Shown piece by piece: positions 32,048 to 43,384 of a DNA stretch of 64,000 bases (within the stretch, counting starts at the first letter, position 1; every line of letters starts with the position of its first letter). Position numbers and translations under genes: made by a program. The notes beneath the pieces are model-generated. The model had not been told where the DNA came from and made no database searches. It saw only the letters and a list, made by a program, of their open reading frames with translations. This stretch comes from Alphaproteobacteria bacterium (GTDB taxonomy: Bacteria > Pseudomonadota > Alphaproteobacteria > UBA2966 > CAIVPW01): assembly GCA_947481575.1 (NCBI GenBank), contig CANKGV010000003.1, forward strand, positions 115,934 through 179,933. Direction: 5' to 3'.

Positions 32048-33436
32048 TTGACCGTGAAGCGCAATTGGACCCCGTCGAGCTGGCGTAGCCATCCCGCGTC
32101 GCAGATGCCGGAGTTCCCGGATCGCGTGGCGCTGGAGCGGGTCGAAGCCGAGCTGCGCCGCTACCCGCCGCTGGTGTTCGCGGGCGAAGTGCGCAATCTC
32201 CAGAACCGCCTGGCGAAGGCGGCCGAGGGGAAGGCATTTCTGCTCCAAGGCGGCGATTGCGCGGAAAGCTTCGCCGAGTTCACCGCCGACAACATCCGCG
32301 ACACGTTCCGCGTCATTCTGCAGATGGCGGTGGTGCTGACCTATGCAGCGGCGGTGCCGGTGATCAAGGTCGGCCGCCTGGCCGGCCAGTTCGCCAAGCC
32401 GCGCTCGCAACCCACCGAAACGCGCGATGGCGTGACGCTGCCCGCGTACCGCGGCGATATCGTCAACGGCATCGAATTCACGCCGGAAGCGCGCATTCCC
32501 GATCCGGGCCGGCAAGTGCGGGCGTATAGCCAGTCGGCGGCGACGCTGAACCTGCTGCGGGCGTTCGCCACCGGCGGCTATGCCGATCTGCACCGGGTGC
32601 ACCGTTGGACGCTGGGCTTCGTCGCCAACAGCCCGATTGCGGAAAAGTTCCGCGACCTGGCCGACCGCACCACCGAGGCGCTCGCCTTTATGGAAGCGTG
32701 CGGCATCGATTCCAGCACGTTCCGTGGGCTCGCCGAGACGGAGTTCTACACGTCCCATGAGGCGCTGCTGCTTGGCTACGAGGAGGCGCTGACCCGCGTC
32801 GATTCGACCTCGGGTGAGTGGTACGACACGTCAGCCCACATGGTGTGGGTGGGCGACCGCACACGCGACACCAACGGCGCGCACACCGAATTCCTGCGCG
32901 GCATCGCCAACCCCGTAGCGGTCAAGGTCGGTCCCAGCACCACCGCCGAAGGGCTGGTGCGGACGGCGGAAATTCTCAATCCGGCCAATGTGCCGGGGCG
33001 CCTCACGCTGATCTCACGCTTCGGCGCGGGCAAGGTGATGGCCAACCTGCCGAAGCTCATCCAGGCCATCCAGCGCGAGGGCCGCACCGTGCTGTGGGTG
33101 TGCGACCCCATGCACGGCAACACGATCACGTCGGAGAACGGCTACAAGACCCGGCTGTTCGACAGCATCCTGAGCGAGGTGCGCGACTTCTTCACGGTGC
33201 ACGGCGCCGAAGGCACGATTCCGGGCGGCCTGCATTTCGAACTGACCGGCCAGGACGTGACCGAGTGCCTGGGCGGCGCCCAGCGCATCACCGAGGGCTC
33301 GCTGTCGGACCGCTATCACACCCACTGCGATCCGCGCCTGAACGCGCAGCAGAGCCTGGAACTTGCGTTCCAGGTGGCCGAAACCCTGAAGGCGCACCGC
33401 GTCGCCACCAGTGCCAAGGTCGCCGCGGCGTCCTAG
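32048..33436 (+). CDS. aroG: Class II 3-deoxy-7-phosphoheptulonate (DAHP) synthase
   Basis: 462 aa; N-terminal [22 protein letters not shown] with the metal-binding Cys, and the C-terminal [10 protein letters not shown] and [14 protein letters not shown] are diagnostic of the plant-like class II enzyme. First step of aromatic amino acid synthesis. The start is a TTG at 32048 or a GTG at 32054; no clear ribosome site separates them. Confidence 0.93.
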   Translation: MTVKRNWTPSSWRSHPASQMPEFPDRVALERVEAELRRYPPLVFAGEVRNLQNRLAKAAEGKAFLLQGGDCAESFAEFTADNIRDTFRVILQMAVVLTYAAAVPVIKVGRLAGQFAKPRSQPTETRDGVTLPAYRGDIVNGIEFTPEARIPDPGRQVRAYSQSAATLNLLRAFATGGYADLHRVHRWTLGFVANSPIAEKFRDLADRTTEALAFMEACGIDSSTFRGLAETEFYTSHEALLLGYEEALTRVDSTSGEWYDTSAHMVWVGDRTRDTNGAHTEFLRGIANPVAVKVGPSTTAEGLVRTAEILNPANVPGRLTLISRFGAGKVMANLPKLIQAIQREGRTVLWVCDPMHGNTITSENGYKTRLFDSILSEVRDFFTVHGAEGTIPGGLHFELTGQDVTECLGGAQRITEGSLSDRYHTHCDPRLNAQQSLELAFQVAETLKAHRVATSAKVAAAS

Positions 33437-33483
33437 GTTGCGGCGGGTTCGCGCCCGCGCACCTGCACTCCGGCCGCTTCCCC

Positions 33484-35181
33484 ATGGCTGACGCACTCGC
33501 CATCGTTCTGGCGCAACTCAATCCCACCGTCGGCGATCTCGACGGCAATGCTGCCGCGTTGCTCAAGGTCTGGCGCGAGGCAGCGGATGCCCGCGCCGAT
33601 CTGGTGGTGGCGCCCGAGTTGTTTGTGTCCGGCTATCCGCCCGAAGATTTGGTGAAGCGCCCCGGGTTCCAGGGCGCGGTGGCCGCCTGCATCGAACAAC
33701 TGGCCGCTGCGACCCGTGGCTCCACCACCGCCATGCTGGTGGGCGCACCGTGGCGCGACGGCGACGTGCTGCACAACTCGGTGTTGCTGCTGGCCGATGG
33801 CGGCGTGGCGGCGGTGCGCCACAAGTGCGACCTGCCCAACTACGGCGTGTTCGACGAAAAGCGTGTGTTCGCCCCCGGCGGCGTGCCCGATCCGATTCCG
33901 TTCCGCGGCGTCAGCCTGGGTGTGATGATCTGCGAAGACGTGTGGTCAGCGTCCACCGCTACGGCACTACGCCGCGCCGGCGCCGACTTGCTGATTGTCA
34001 TCAACGCGTCGCCGTTCGAAACCGACAAGTCGTCGCGCCGCATGGCAGTGGCCACGGCGCGGGTGCGCGAAGCCGGCCTGCCGCTGATGTACGTGAACTT
34101 GGTCGGCGGCCAGGACGAATTGGTGTTCGACGGCGAATCGTTCGTGCTCAGCGCCAAGGGCGAGACGGTGCTGCGCTTGCCTTCGTGGCGAACCGCGACC
34201 GCCGTTAGCCGCTGGGAGCGCACGAAGGCTGGCTGGCGCTGTGCGTCGGAACCGTTGGCCCCGCTCAGCGAGGGCCCCGAAGCGATCTACCAGGCGCTGA
34301 CAGTGGGGCTGCGCGATTACGTCACCAAGAACGGCTTCCGGGGCGTCGTGCTGGGATTGTCAGGCGGCATCGATTCGGCGATCTCGGCGGCGGTGGCCGT
34401 CGATGCGTTGGGTGCCGCCAACGTGCACTGCGTGATGTTGCCGTCGGAGTTCACCTCGGAGCGCAGTATCGTGGACGCCACGGCGTGCGCGCAGGTGCTG
34501 GGTACGCGCCTGGAGACGATCTCGATCAAGCCAGCGGTGGAAGCGTTCCGCGCGATGCTGCGGCCGAGCTTTTCCGGCCAGAACGCCGACACCACCGAGG
34601 AAAACGTTCAGGCGCGGGCGCGCGCCGTCACCCTCATGGCGCTGTCGAACAAGTTTGGCTACCTGCTGCTCACCACGGGCAACAAGTCCGAGATGTCGGT
34701 CGGCTACGCTACGCTGTACGGCGACATGAGCGGCGGGTTCTCGGTGTTGAAGGACGTGTACAAGACGACCGTGTACGAACTTTCGGCGTGGCGGAATGCG
34801 CATGTGCCGGAAGGCGCACTGGGGCCGGCGGGCGTTGTGATCCCCGACGGGGTGATCACGCGCGCCCCGACCGCCGAGCTGAAGCCCAACCAGACCGACC
34901 AGGACACGCTGCCGCCGTACCCGCAGCTCGACGACATTCTGCGCGGGTTGGTGGAGGACGAACTGACGGTGGCAGAGATCGTCGCGCGCGGGCACGCCCT
35001 GGCGCTGGTGGTCGAAGTGGAAGGTATGCTGTACCGCGCCGAGTACAAGCGCCGCCAAGCGCCGCCCGGCGTGCGCATCACCCGGCGCAACTTTGGCCGC
35101 GACCGGCGTTACCCGATCACCAACAAGTTCCGCGAAGGCCTGAAGGCCCCGGGCAAAGGGACGAACAATGGCAAGCGCTGA
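33484..35181 (+). CDS. nadE: Glutamine-dependent NAD+ synthase
   Basis: 565 aa. The N-terminal carbon-nitrogen hydrolase domain (residues 1-260) has the Glu-Lys-Cys triad: E in [15 protein letters not shown] in [17 protein letters not shown] in VMICEDVW. The C-terminal synthetase has the ATP-loop [10 protein letters not shown]. It makes NAD from deamido-NAD with glutamine. The last 14 bp overlap gltX. Confidence 0.95.
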   Translation: MADALAIVLAQLNPTVGDLDGNAAALLKVWREAADARADLVVAPELFVSGYPPEDLVKRPGFQGAVAACIEQLAAATRGSTTAMLVGAPWRDGDVLHNSVLLLADGGVAAVRHKCDLPNYGVFDEKRVFAPGGVPDPIPFRGVSLGVMICEDVWSASTATALRRAGADLLIVINASPFETDKSSRRMAVATARVREAGLPLMYVNLVGGQDELVFDGESFVLSAKGETVLRLPSWRTATAVSRWERTKAGWRCASEPLAPLSEGPEAIYQALTVGLRDYVTKNGFRGVVLGLSGGIDSAISAAVAVDALGAANVHCVMLPSEFTSERSIVDATACAQVLGTRLETISIKPAVEAFRAMLRPSFSGQNADTTEENVQARARAVTLMALSNKFGYLLLTTGNKSEMSVGYATLYGDMSGGFSVLKDVYKTTVYELSAWRNAHVPEGALGPAGVVIPDGVITRAPTAELKPNQTDQDTLPPYPQLDDILRGLVEDELTVAEIVARGHALALVVEVEGMLYRAEYKRRQAPPGVRITRRNFGRDRRYPITNKFREGLKAPGKGTNNGKR

Positions 35182-36517
35182 CGTTACCGTCCGGTTCGCG
35201 CCGAGCCCAACCGGGCGGCTCCATGTCGGCAACGGCCGCGTGGCGCTGCTGAACTGGTTGTATGCGCGCAAGTTCGGCGGCCGGTTCATTCTGCGGCACG
35301 ACGACACGGACACCGAGCGATCGACGGAGGAATTCGTTCAGGCGATCGAACTCGATCTAACGTGGCTTGGCCTGAGTTGGGATGCGCGCTACCGCCAGTC
35401 GGAGCGCCGCGACCGGTATGCCGCCGGGCTGGATCGTCTGGTCGCGGCCGGGCGCGCCTATCCGTGCTTCGAGTCGGCCGAGGAGCTAAGCCTCAAGCGC
35501 AAGACGCAACTCGCGGCGGGGCGCGCGCCGATCTACGACCGGGCGGCACTGAAGCTTACGGCGCGCGAGTGCGACCAGTTTGAGGCGGCGGGCCACAAGC
35601 CGCACTGGCGGTTCCTGGTGGACGCAAAGCCGGTGCAGTGGGACGACGTGATCCATGGCCCAATGCGATTCTCCGGCAGCGACCTCAGCGACCCGGTGCT
35701 GGTGCGCGAAGATGGTACGCCGCTGTACACGTTCACCTCGGTGGTGGACGACGGCGAAATGGGCATCACCCATGTGATCCGCGGTGATGATCACCTTGCC
35801 AACACCGCGGTCCAGATTCAGTTGTTCCAAGCGCTCGGCGCAGCCGTGCCGGTGTTCTCGCACCTCGCGCTGTTCACCGGTGCGGGCGGCGAGGGGTTGT
35901 CGAAGCGGCTGGGTAGTCTCAGCCTGTCGGGCCTGCGCGACCAGGGCATCGAGGCGATGGCGATCAACTGTTTGCTCGCCCGCCTGGGATCGTCGGATCC
36001 GGTGGAGCCGGTAGAGCACCTTGCCGATCTGGTGGCGGGTGTGGACCTGTCGCATTTTGGGCGCGCCCCGGCGAAGTTCGATCCCGAGGAACTGACGGCG
36101 CTCAATCACAAGGTGCTGCAGAAGCTCCCCTACGCCACGGTGCGCGACCGCTTGGCCGCTCTTGGCGTGCCCGGCGACGCGGGCGCATTCTGGGATGCGG
36201 TGCGCCCGAACCTTACGACCCTGAACGAGGCCGCGGACTGGGTGCGCATCGCCCAGGGACCCATTGCGCCAGTAGTCGAAGACCCGGCATTCGCCGCGGC
36301 AGCCGCGCAACTGCTGCCGGCCGCGCCGTGGGGCGAGCAGACCTGGAGCGACTGGACGCACGCAGTTGGCAGTGCTACCGGAGCCAAGGGCAAGAAGCTG
36401 TTCCGGCCGTTGCGGTTGGCGCTGACCGGCCGCGAACACGGGCCTGAAATGATGAAGTTCCTGCCGTTCATCGGTCGCGAGCGCGCCGCCGCCCGGCTCG
36501 CCGGCGAGACGGCCTAA
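35168..36517 (+). CDS. gltX: Glutamyl-tRNA synthetase
   Basis: 449 aa class I synthetase: [14 protein letters not shown] contains the HIGH-like motif and LSKRLGS the KMSKS-like motif. Charges tRNA-Glu. Alphaproteobacteria commonly carry two gltX genes, one serving tRNA-Gln by mischarging; which this is cannot be decided here. It begins inside nadE and is followed 5 bp later by cysS. Confidence 0.93.
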   Translation: MASADVTVRFAPSPTGRLHVGNGRVALLNWLYARKFGGRFILRHDDTDTERSTEEFVQAIELDLTWLGLSWDARYRQSERRDRYAAGLDRLVAAGRAYPCFESAEELSLKRKTQLAAGRAPIYDRAALKLTARECDQFEAAGHKPHWRFLVDAKPVQWDDVIHGPMRFSGSDLSDPVLVREDGTPLYTFTSVVDDGEMGITHVIRGDDHLANTAVQIQLFQALGAAVPVFSHLALFTGAGGEGLSKRLGSLSLSGLRDQGIEAMAINCLLARLGSSDPVEPVEHLADLVAGVDLSHFGRAPAKFDPEELTALNHKVLQKLPYATVRDRLAALGVPGDAGAFWDAVRPNLTTLNEAADWVRIAQGPIAPVVEDPAFAAAAAQLLPAAPWGEQTWSDWTHAVGSATGAKGKKLFRPLRLALTGREHGPEMMKFLPFIGRERAAARLAGETA

Positions 36518-36522
36518 CGACC

Positions 36523-37872
36523 GTGGCGCTCACCCTCTACAACACGCTGGCGCACCGCAAGCAGCTGTTCGAGCCGATCGATCCAGCGCGCGTCGGCGTC
36601 TATGTGTGCGGACCGACGGTGTACGACTTCGTGCATATCGGCAACGCACGCCCTGTCGTGGTGTTCGATCTGCTCGTGCGCGTGCTGCGGCGCGCGTACC
36701 CGGCGGTGCGCTACGTGCGCAACATCACCGACGTGGACGACAAGATCATCGCCGCAGCAGAGCGCACGGGCGAAGCGATTGCGTCCCTGACCGAGCGCAC
36801 CGCTGCCGCCTTCCGCGCCGATATGGCGGCCCTGGGCGCCGCGCCGCCGGATTTCGAGCCGACCGCCACCGGCCACATTCCGCAGATGATTCAGATGATC
36901 GGGCAGCTGGAGGCGAGCAGCCACGCCTACGAGGCGGAAGGCCACATGCTGTTCGCGGTCGGCACCGATCTCAACTACGGCAAGCTTTCCGGCCGCGACC
37001 GCGACGAGATGATCGCCGGCGCCCGGGTCGAGGTGGCGCCCTACAAGCGCGATCCCGCCGACTTTGTGCTGTGGAAGCCTTCGACACCGCAGCAGCCGGG
37101 CTGGAGCAGCCCGTGGGGCAGGGGGCGCCCCGGCTGGCACATCGAGTGCTCGGCGATGGCGAACACGTATCTGGGCGAGACGTTCGACATTCACGGTGGC
37201 GGTCAGGACCTGCTGTTCCCGCATCACGAGAACGAGCTGGCGCAAAGCCGCTGCGCGCACCAAGGCAAGCCGCTGGCGCGGTTCTGGATGCACAACAGCT
37301 TCATCACCGTGAACGGCGAGAAGATGGCCAAGTCGGTGGGCAATGTGGTCACGGTCCACGACCTGCTGGCCAAGCTGCCCGGCGAAACCATCCGGCTGAC
37401 GCTGCTCAGCTCGCACTACCGGCAGCCCATGGATTGGACCGACGACGGCGTGGAGCGCGCCAAGAAGGCGCTCGACCGCTGGTATCGCGCCGCCGGGGCG
37501 GTCGCTGCGGCGGCCGTTCCGGATGCCGCGTTCCTGCAGGCGCTCGACGACGACCTCAACACGCCGGAAGCCATTGCGCGGTTGCATGCCTTGGCCGATG
37601 CCGCCATGGCCGGCGATAGCGGTGCGGCCGCGGCGCTGCGGGCATCGGCGCAGTTCTTGGGCGTGCTCATTCAGACCTCGGAGGCGTGGTTCCAGGGCGG
37701 AGCAGGGCTTGAACTTCAGCCCGCACAGATCGACGATCTGATCGCGCAACGCACGGCAGCGCGCAAATCGCGCGATTTCGCCGGTGCGGATCGCATTCGC
37801 AAGCAATTGGAGCAGGCCGGAATCGTGCTCGAAGACACGGCAGCGGGCACGACCTGGAGGCGCGGCGGATGA
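36523..37872 (+). CDS. cysS: Cysteinyl-tRNA synthetase
   Basis: 449 aa from a GTG start. [20 protein letters not shown] contains the zinc Cys and HIGH motif, and [10 protein letters not shown] the KMSKS motif; the zinc site continues at WHIECSAMA and HHENE. Charges tRNA-Cys. The stop overlaps the ATG of cimA. Confidence 0.96.
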   Translation: MALTLYNTLAHRKQLFEPIDPARVGVYVCGPTVYDFVHIGNARPVVVFDLLVRVLRRAYPAVRYVRNITDVDDKIIAAAERTGEAIASLTERTAAAFRADMAALGAAPPDFEPTATGHIPQMIQMIGQLEASSHAYEAEGHMLFAVGTDLNYGKLSGRDRDEMIAGARVEVAPYKRDPADFVLWKPSTPQQPGWSSPWGRGRPGWHIECSAMANTYLGETFDIHGGGQDLLFPHHENELAQSRCAHQGKPLARFWMHNSFITVNGEKMAKSVGNVVTVHDLLAKLPGETIRLTLLSSHYRQPMDWTDDGVERAKKALDRWYRAAGAVAAAAVPDAAFLQALDDDLNTPEAIARLHALADAAMAGDSGAAAALRASAQFLGVLIQTSEAWFQGGAGLELQPAQIDDLIAQRTAARKSRDFAGADRIRKQLEQAGIVLEDTAAGTTWRRGG

Positions 37873-39488
37873 CGCGCGAGCGCTTGTACCTGTTCGACAC
37901 CACGCTGCGCGACGGAGCCCAGAGCCAGGGCGTTGCGTTCAGTGTCGAGGACAAACACGCGATCGCCGCGGCGCTGGACGGTCTTGGCGTCGATTACGTC
38001 GAAGGCGGGTGGCCCGGCGCCAACCCCACCGATACGGCGTTCTTCGGTGCGCCGCCCAAACTCAAGAAGGCACGCCTCACCGCGTTCGGCATGACGCGCC
38101 GTCCGGGCCGCAGTGCGTCCAACGATCCCGGCTTGAAGACGGTGCTGGATGCGGACGTTCCGGCGGTGTGCCTGGTAGGCAAGACGTGGGACTACCACGT
38201 GGAGGTTGCGCTCGGCACCACCACCCACGAGGCGGTGAAGCTGATCGCCGACAGCATTGCCGCCGCCGTCGCCCGTGGCCGTGAGGCGATGCTCGACGCC
38301 GAGCACTTCTTCGACGGCTTCAAGGCCAACCCTACGTTTGCGTTGGAATGCTTGCGTGCTGCCGCTGACGCCGGTGCGCGCTGGGTGGTGCTGTGCGACA
38401 CCAACGGCGGCACCCTGCCGCACGAAGTGGAGCGTATTGTCACGGAGGCCGCGCGCCACATTCCCGGCGCCAAGCTCGGCATCCACGCGCAGAACGACAC
38501 CGGCAATGCGGTGGCCAACAGCTTGGCCGCGGTGCGCGCCGGCGTGCGCCAAGTCCAAGGCACGCTGAACGGCATCGGGGAGCGGTGCGGCAACGCCAAC
38601 CTCGTCACGCTAATCCCGACGTTCCTGCTGAAGCCGGAATTCGCCGACGTGTTCGAAACCGGCGTGAGCTTGGAACAGCTCAAACAGATCACCCACGTTT
38701 CACGCCTGTTGGACGACCGCCTGAACCGCGCGCCCGATATGCATGCGCCGTACGTCGGCGACGCGGCGTTCGCGCACAAGGGCGGGCTGCACGGCTCGGC
38801 GGTGGCGAAAGACCCGCGCACCTATGAACACGTGCCGCCAGAAGCCATCGGCAACCGCCGCCACGTGCTGGTATCCGACCAAGCCGGCAAGGCCAACGTG
38901 TTGGGGCGCCTCAAGGAATCGGGCATCGATGTGGCTGCGGACGACGCCCGCCTGCCGCGTCTGATCGCCGAGATGAAGGAGCGCGAGCACCTTGGCTATT
39001 CCTATGATGGCGCCGCTGCCAGCTTTGAACTGATGGCGCTACGCGCACTCGGCATGGTGCCGGAATACTTCCAGGTGCCGAGCTTCCGGGTGATCGTCGA
39101 GCGCCGCTTCACGGCGAAAGGCGAAGCCGTCACCACGTCGGACGCCATGGTGAAAAGCATCGTCGACGGCAAAGTGTTCACCTCGATCGGCGAGGGCAAC
39201 GGTCCGGTCAACGCGCTCGACTCGGCGCTGCGCCAGGATTTGGGCAAGTACTCCCAATACCTGGAAGACCTGGAACTGGTGGACTACAAGGTCCGCATCC
39301 TGACTCAGGGGACCGCCGCCGTGACCCGCGTCATGGTCGAAAGCCGCGATCGCACCGGCCACCGCTGGAGCACCGTCGGCGTGTCGGCCAACATTATCGA
39401 CGCGTCGTTCCAGGCGCTGTTCGACGCCATCGTCTACAAGCTGCACCGCGAAGGCGCACCGGCCGGCGTATCCAAGGCGGCGGAGTAG
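37869..39488 (+). CDS. cimA: (R)-citramalate synthase
   Basis: 539 aa. N-terminal TIM barrel with the metal-binding [13 protein letters not shown] and the [14 protein letters not shown] block, C-terminal LeuA-type regulatory domain (about residues 395-520). Length and the pattern [11 protein letters not shown] separate it from 2-isopropylmalate synthase. It makes citramalate from pyruvate and acetyl-CoA for a threonine-independent isoleucine route. Coupled to cysS by ATGA. Confidence 0.93.
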   Translation: MTRERLYLFDTTLRDGAQSQGVAFSVEDKHAIAAALDGLGVDYVEGGWPGANPTDTAFFGAPPKLKKARLTAFGMTRRPGRSASNDPGLKTVLDADVPAVCLVGKTWDYHVEVALGTTTHEAVKLIADSIAAAVARGREAMLDAEHFFDGFKANPTFALECLRAAADAGARWVVLCDTNGGTLPHEVERIVTEAARHIPGAKLGIHAQNDTGNAVANSLAAVRAGVRQVQGTLNGIGERCGNANLVTLIPTFLLKPEFADVFETGVSLEQLKQITHVSRLLDDRLNRAPDMHAPYVGDAAFAHKGGLHGSAVAKDPRTYEHVPPEAIGNRRHVLVSDQAGKANVLGRLKESGIDVAADDARLPRLIAEMKEREHLGYSYDGAAASFELMALRALGMVPEYFQVPSFRVIVERRFTAKGEAVTTSDAMVKSIVDGKVFTSIGEGNGPVNALDSALRQDLGKYSQYLEDLELVDYKVRILTQGTAAVTRVMVESRDRTGHRWSTVGVSANIIDASFQALFDAIVYKLHREGAPAGVSKAAE

Positions 39489-39493
39489 CCGCC

Positions 39494-40399
39494 GTGGCGC
39501 TGGGTGCCGCCGAGGGGCTTACTCCCTCAGCCGACCGCATTCGCCGCGCCGGCTTTGCCTATGCACTTACGGCGATCGGCATCTGGGGCTTCATCCCGCT
39601 TCTCTACAAGGAACTGAGCGGCGTTCCGCCGTTCGAGGTGATTGCCTATCGCGTGCTGTGGGGCCTGGTTGCCGCGCTGGCCGCGGCGGCATGGCAGGAC
39701 CGCGGTGCCATGCTGCTGACCGCACTGCAATCGCGCCGCCAGCTCGCGACCATGGCGGTGACGGCAACGCTCATCGCCATCAACTGGCTCGCGTTCATCT
39801 TCGCGGTGAACCGTGGCCTCGTGCTGCAGTCCAGCCTCGGTTACTTCATCGGCCCGCTGGTGAACGTGCTGCTCGGCGTGGTGTTCCTGCGCGAGCGCCT
39901 CTCCCTTCGCCAGGTCGTAGCGGTAGCGCTTGCCGCGGTCGGCGTGCTGAACCACACGGTCGCGGTCGGCGAGCTGCCGTGGATCGCGCTCACGCTCGGC
40001 GGCTCCTTCGCGCTTTATGCCTACGTGCGCAAAGTCGCCCGCGCACCCGCCCTGGAAGGCCTGACCATCGAGCTGCTGTGGCTTGCGCCGATTGCGCTGG
40101 GCTACCTGTGGTTTGCGGGGAGTGGCGGCTTCAGCTTGGACACGCCGTGGCTCAGCGGTGCGTTGATCGTGGCCGGTATCTCCACCGCGCTGCCGCTGGT
40201 TTGGTACACCGAAGGGTCCAAGCGGATGACGCTGGCCACCATTGGCATCCTGCAGTTCATCGCGCCGTCGATGCAGTTCTTGCTTGCGGTGTTCGCGTTT
40301 GGTGAGCCGTTCCGCGCCTATGATGCGGTAACGTTCGTTTGCATCTGGGTGGCATTGGCTGTGTACCTGTGGCCGGTACGGAAAGGCGCTGGCGCCTGA
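39494..40399 (+). CDS. rarD: RarD-type EamA permease
   Basis: 301 aa with ten predicted transmembrane helices. The N-terminus GFAYALTAIGIWGFIPLLYKEL and the middle FIFAVNRGLVLQSSLGYFIGPL are typical of RarD, a drug/metabolite-family permease linked by homology to chloramphenicol sensitivity; the natural substrate is unknown. GTG start. Its stop overlaps the trmJ start. Confidence 0.9.
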   Translation: MALGAAEGLTPSADRIRRAGFAYALTAIGIWGFIPLLYKELSGVPPFEVIAYRVLWGLVAALAAAAWQDRGAMLLTALQSRRQLATMAVTATLIAINWLAFIFAVNRGLVLQSSLGYFIGPLVNVLLGVVFLRERLSLRQVVAVALAAVGVLNHTVAVGELPWIALTLGGSFALYAYVRKVARAPALEGLTIELLWLAPIALGYLWFAGSGGFSLDTPWLSGALIVAGISTALPLVWYTEGSKRMTLATIGILQFIAPSMQFLLAVFAFGEPFRAYDAVTFVCIWVALAVYLWPVRKGAGA

Positions 40400-41163
40400 T
40401 GGCGGGAACCGATCACACCCGCGAACTGATCCTGGGTGGCCCGGCGGTCATCCTGGTGAACCCGCAGCTCGGCGAAAACATCGGGGCGGCGGCCCGCGCG
40501 ATGCTGAACTTCGGGCTCAGCGACCTGCGCTTGGTGAAGCCGCGCGACGGGTGGCCGAACGAGCGGGCAGTGGCGACCGCTTCGGGCGCCGAGGTGGTGG
40601 TGAACGGCGCCAAGCTGTTCGACACGACGCGGGAAGCGATCGCCGATTTGCAGCATGTGTACGCCTCCACCGCGCGGGTGCGCGACATGACCAAAGACGT
40701 GTACGAGCCGCGCGCTGCAGCAGGGCGCTTGCGCCAGCACAGCGCGGACGGCGAACGCGCCGGGATCCTGTTTGGGGCGGAGCGGGCGGGCTTGGCGAAC
40801 GAGGATATCGCCAAGGCCGATGCGGTGATCGCGGTGCCGGCAAATCCGGGGTTCGCGTCGCTGAATTTGGGCCAGGCCGTGGTCGTGGTGGCCTATGAGT
40901 GGTTTCAGGCGACCAACCCGAATCCCCATGCGCCTGGCGAAAGTGTTAAGGCGACCAGCGAGCAGGTGCTGGACATGTTCGACCACCTGGAGGGCGAGCT
41001 GGACGCCCGCGGGTTCTTGTTTCCCAAGGCAAAACGGCCGCGCATGGTGCGGAATCTGCGCAACATGTTCCACCGCGCCGGCCTGACCGACCAAGATGTC
41101 CGGACGATGCGCGGGATCATCCACGCGTTGGCGGGAACCAAGGGCCGGCCCAAAAGCGGCTGA
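40399..41163 (+). CDS. trmJ: tRNA (cytidine/uridine-2'-O-)-methyltransferase TrmJ-like
   Basis: 254 aa SPOUT methyltransferase. Motif 1 is LVNPQLGENIGAAARAMLNFGL, and the knot motifs are LFGAERAGLANEDI and NLGQAVVVVAYEW. TrmJ methylates the ribose at position 32 of tRNAs. The ATG overlaps the rarD stop (TGATG), so the two are coupled. Confidence 0.9.
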   Translation: MAGTDHTRELILGGPAVILVNPQLGENIGAAARAMLNFGLSDLRLVKPRDGWPNERAVATASGAEVVVNGAKLFDTTREAIADLQHVYASTARVRDMTKDVYEPRAAAGRLRQHSADGERAGILFGAERAGLANEDIAKADAVIAVPANPGFASLNLGQAVVVVAYEWFQATNPNPHAPGESVKATSEQVLDMFDHLEGELDARGFLFPKAKRPRMVRNLRNMFHRAGLTDQDVRTMRGIIHALAGTKGRPKSG

Positions 41164-41358
41164 GCGGTTGACTGGTCCGGTTGCTTCCCTTGCGGAAATG
41201 CCCCCGGACCCAGCGCGTGATTTTGCCGCAGGTCGCGGGTGATCCGGTTGCAGCGGTCGGGCGTAGTGAACCGTGTGACCGAGACGGCCGTTCCGCCGCC
41301 GCACTACCGCGTTGATCTGGGCGGAACCGCCTCCATCCATTGGAACGATGGAAGTGCG

Positions 41359-41389
41359 ACTTGAAACATTACGAAACGTCGTTTCAAGT
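41359..41389. promoter_or_regulatory. 31-bp inverted repeat in the gap before the carbonic anhydrase
   Basis: Perfect 9-bp arms ACTTGAAAC (41359-41367) and GTTTCAAGT (41381-41389) separated by 13 bp. It sits in the 289-bp gap between trmJ and the carbonic anhydrase remnant, 64 bp before its ATG. No T-run follows, so an operator is more likely than a terminator. I see no gene in the rest of the gap. Confidence 0.5.
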
Positions 41390-41452
41390 GCCGCCGGAGT
41401 ACGTATCGGCTGGTACACAATCGTCCTCAGCGACAGACTAAGGAACTGCTAC

Positions 41453-42292
41453 ATGGCCGACCGACCGACTTCGACCCCCGCCAGTGTAAGCCGCGGAGGC
41501 CAGCCGCGCATGGCGCGCCGCTCGTTCCTGACGATGGCGGCAGGGGCCGCCGCCGCGTGCCCGCTGTGCTTGCTCGCGGCCAGCCGGCAAGGCGCTGAGG
41601 CGCAGGCCGTTCACACGGCGCCACACTGGGACTAAACGGGCGCGGCCGCGCCGGAGCGTTGGGGCAACTTGTCGCCCGACTTCCGGGTGTGCAGTTTGGG
41701 CATGGAGCAGACACCGGTGGACCTCACCGGCGCTATCCGGGCCGAGGCCGGGGCGGTGGAGCCGAATTTTCAGCCGATGCCGCTGCGCATCGTCAACAAC
41801 GGCCACACCATCCAGGTGAACTGCCCGCCCGGCAGCACCACGAAGATCAACGGCGCGACCTACGACTTGGCGCAATTCCACTTCCACCATCCGTCGGAGC
41901 ATCTTCTGAACGGATCGCGCTTCGACCTCGAATGTCATTTCGTGCATCGCAACGCTGCGGGTGACCTTGCGGTTGTTGGGGTGTTCCTGCGCCCGGGGGC
42001 CGCCAACGCAGCGCTGGAGCCGATCTGGCAGGCGATGCCCGCCAAAGAGGGCCCGGAAGTCCAAACCGCCGCAACGATCCGGCCGGCCGATCTGTTGCCC
42101 CGCGACCGCGCGTATTTCCGCTACTTCGGCTCGCTCACGACGCCGCCGTGTTCCGAAGGCGTGTTGTGGACGGTCTACCGGGATCCGATTGAAATCTCGC
42201 GCGAGCAGGTCGTGCGGTTCGCCCAGCTGTTCCCGGCCAACGCGCGGCCGGTGATGCCGCTCAACCGGCGCTTCCTGCTCGAAGCAAATTGA
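41453..42292 (+). pseudogene. Alpha-carbonic anhydrase broken by one in-frame TAA
   Basis: From the ATG at 41453 (AAGGA 8 bp upstream) the frame gives a Tat signal (RRSFLTMAAGAAAACPLCLLA) and the mature start HTAPHWD, then TAA at 41633-41635, then continues in the same frame with TGAAAPERWGNLSPDFRVCS. Alpha-carbonic anhydrases have a Tyr or similar residue in this HW-x-Y-x-G segment, so TAC to TAA is the likely change. Downstream, the zinc ligands are intact (FHFHHPSEH and ECHFVH), as are TTPPCSEGVLW and the C-terminal RPVMPLNRR. The enzyme would hydrate CO2 in the periplasm. Restarting at the TTG at 41669 would lose the export signal. Confidence 0.9.
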
Positions 42293-42337
42293 TCGCCGTC
42301 GCGCCCAAGCCCTCTATGAATGGAATTGGCATCGAAC

Positions 42338-43384
42338 ATGTCTAACGCACCACAGGCCTCCGGCTTCGGCACCGTCTTCACCAACCTAAAGGTCAGCACC
42401 AAGATCGTCGCGGGTTTCGCTGTGGTCCTGGCAATTGTGCTCGTTTCCTCGGCGGTCTCGTACATGTCGTTGGCACGCATCGCCGCCGACTTCGACGGCT
42501 ACACCGAAAAGTCGGCCTTCGCTGCGGCGGTCGCGACTGTCGATGAAGCGTTCACCGACTTCGAACGTAACGCGCAGATCTTTGCCGCAACGGGCGGCAA
42601 ACGCGAGGCCGACGCCGCGCTTGCCGCGGCCGCCGGTACCCGCAGCGCTCTGGATGGCGCCGCCAAACTGACGGACGACCCGGCTGAGAAGAAAGAATTG
42701 AAGGCGGCCTCCGAGGCGGCGCAGTCGTACGCCAAGAACTTCGATAAGCTCGTTGCGGCGCGCACCGCGCAGGACACGTTGACCCGGACTGTGCTGGATG
42801 TTGCCGGCCCCGCCGCCGCCGAGGGTTTCCAGCAGCTGGCAGGATTGGCCGCGCGCGGCGGCAACAGCAATGCCGAAGTGTTGGCGCTGACCGGGCTTCA
42901 GTCATTGATGACCGTCCGCATCAACGCCAACAAACTGCTCGCCCGCCACGAAGCTGCCGCCGCGTCGGCCGCAGAACAGGCCGCCCACGATCTCGAGGCC
43001 ACTTTGGCGGGCCTCGACGCGGCCGTCCGCGTGGCGGATCAGCGCAAGGCGCTGGGTGATGTGGGTGCGCTCGTCACCAAATATCTACAGGCGTACGAAA
43101 AGGGCGCCGAACTCTCGCACGAGATCGAGACGCTGGCCCAGGTCGAACTGCTCGAAGTGGGCCACGAACTCATGGCCGATCTGAACACGATCAAGGCCGC
43201 CATCGACGCCGACGAAAAGCAGCTGGAAGAGGGGCTGCATGGCACAACCGAGACAGCGGAACTCGCCGCGATGGTCATAGGTTTGGCGGGCCTGGTGCTC
43301 GGCGGCTTCCTGGCACTGTTGATCGGCCGCACGATCTCTCGTCCGGTGATCGGGATGCCAAATCGGCTTCACCAACATCGATGA
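42338..43384 (+). pseudogene. Truncated chemoreceptor (sensor half only)
   Basis: After a first transmembrane helix (IVAGFAVVLAIVLVSSAVSYMS) comes a long helical periplasmic domain and a second helix (AAMVIGLAGLVLGGFLALLIG) followed by RTISRPVIGM, the start of a HAMP domain. At about 43357 homology stops; the last residues (PNRLHQHR) are out of frame in a cheY fragment. The HAMP and methyl-accepting signalling parts are missing. An in-frame ATG at 42320 is an alternative start. Confidence 0.85.
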
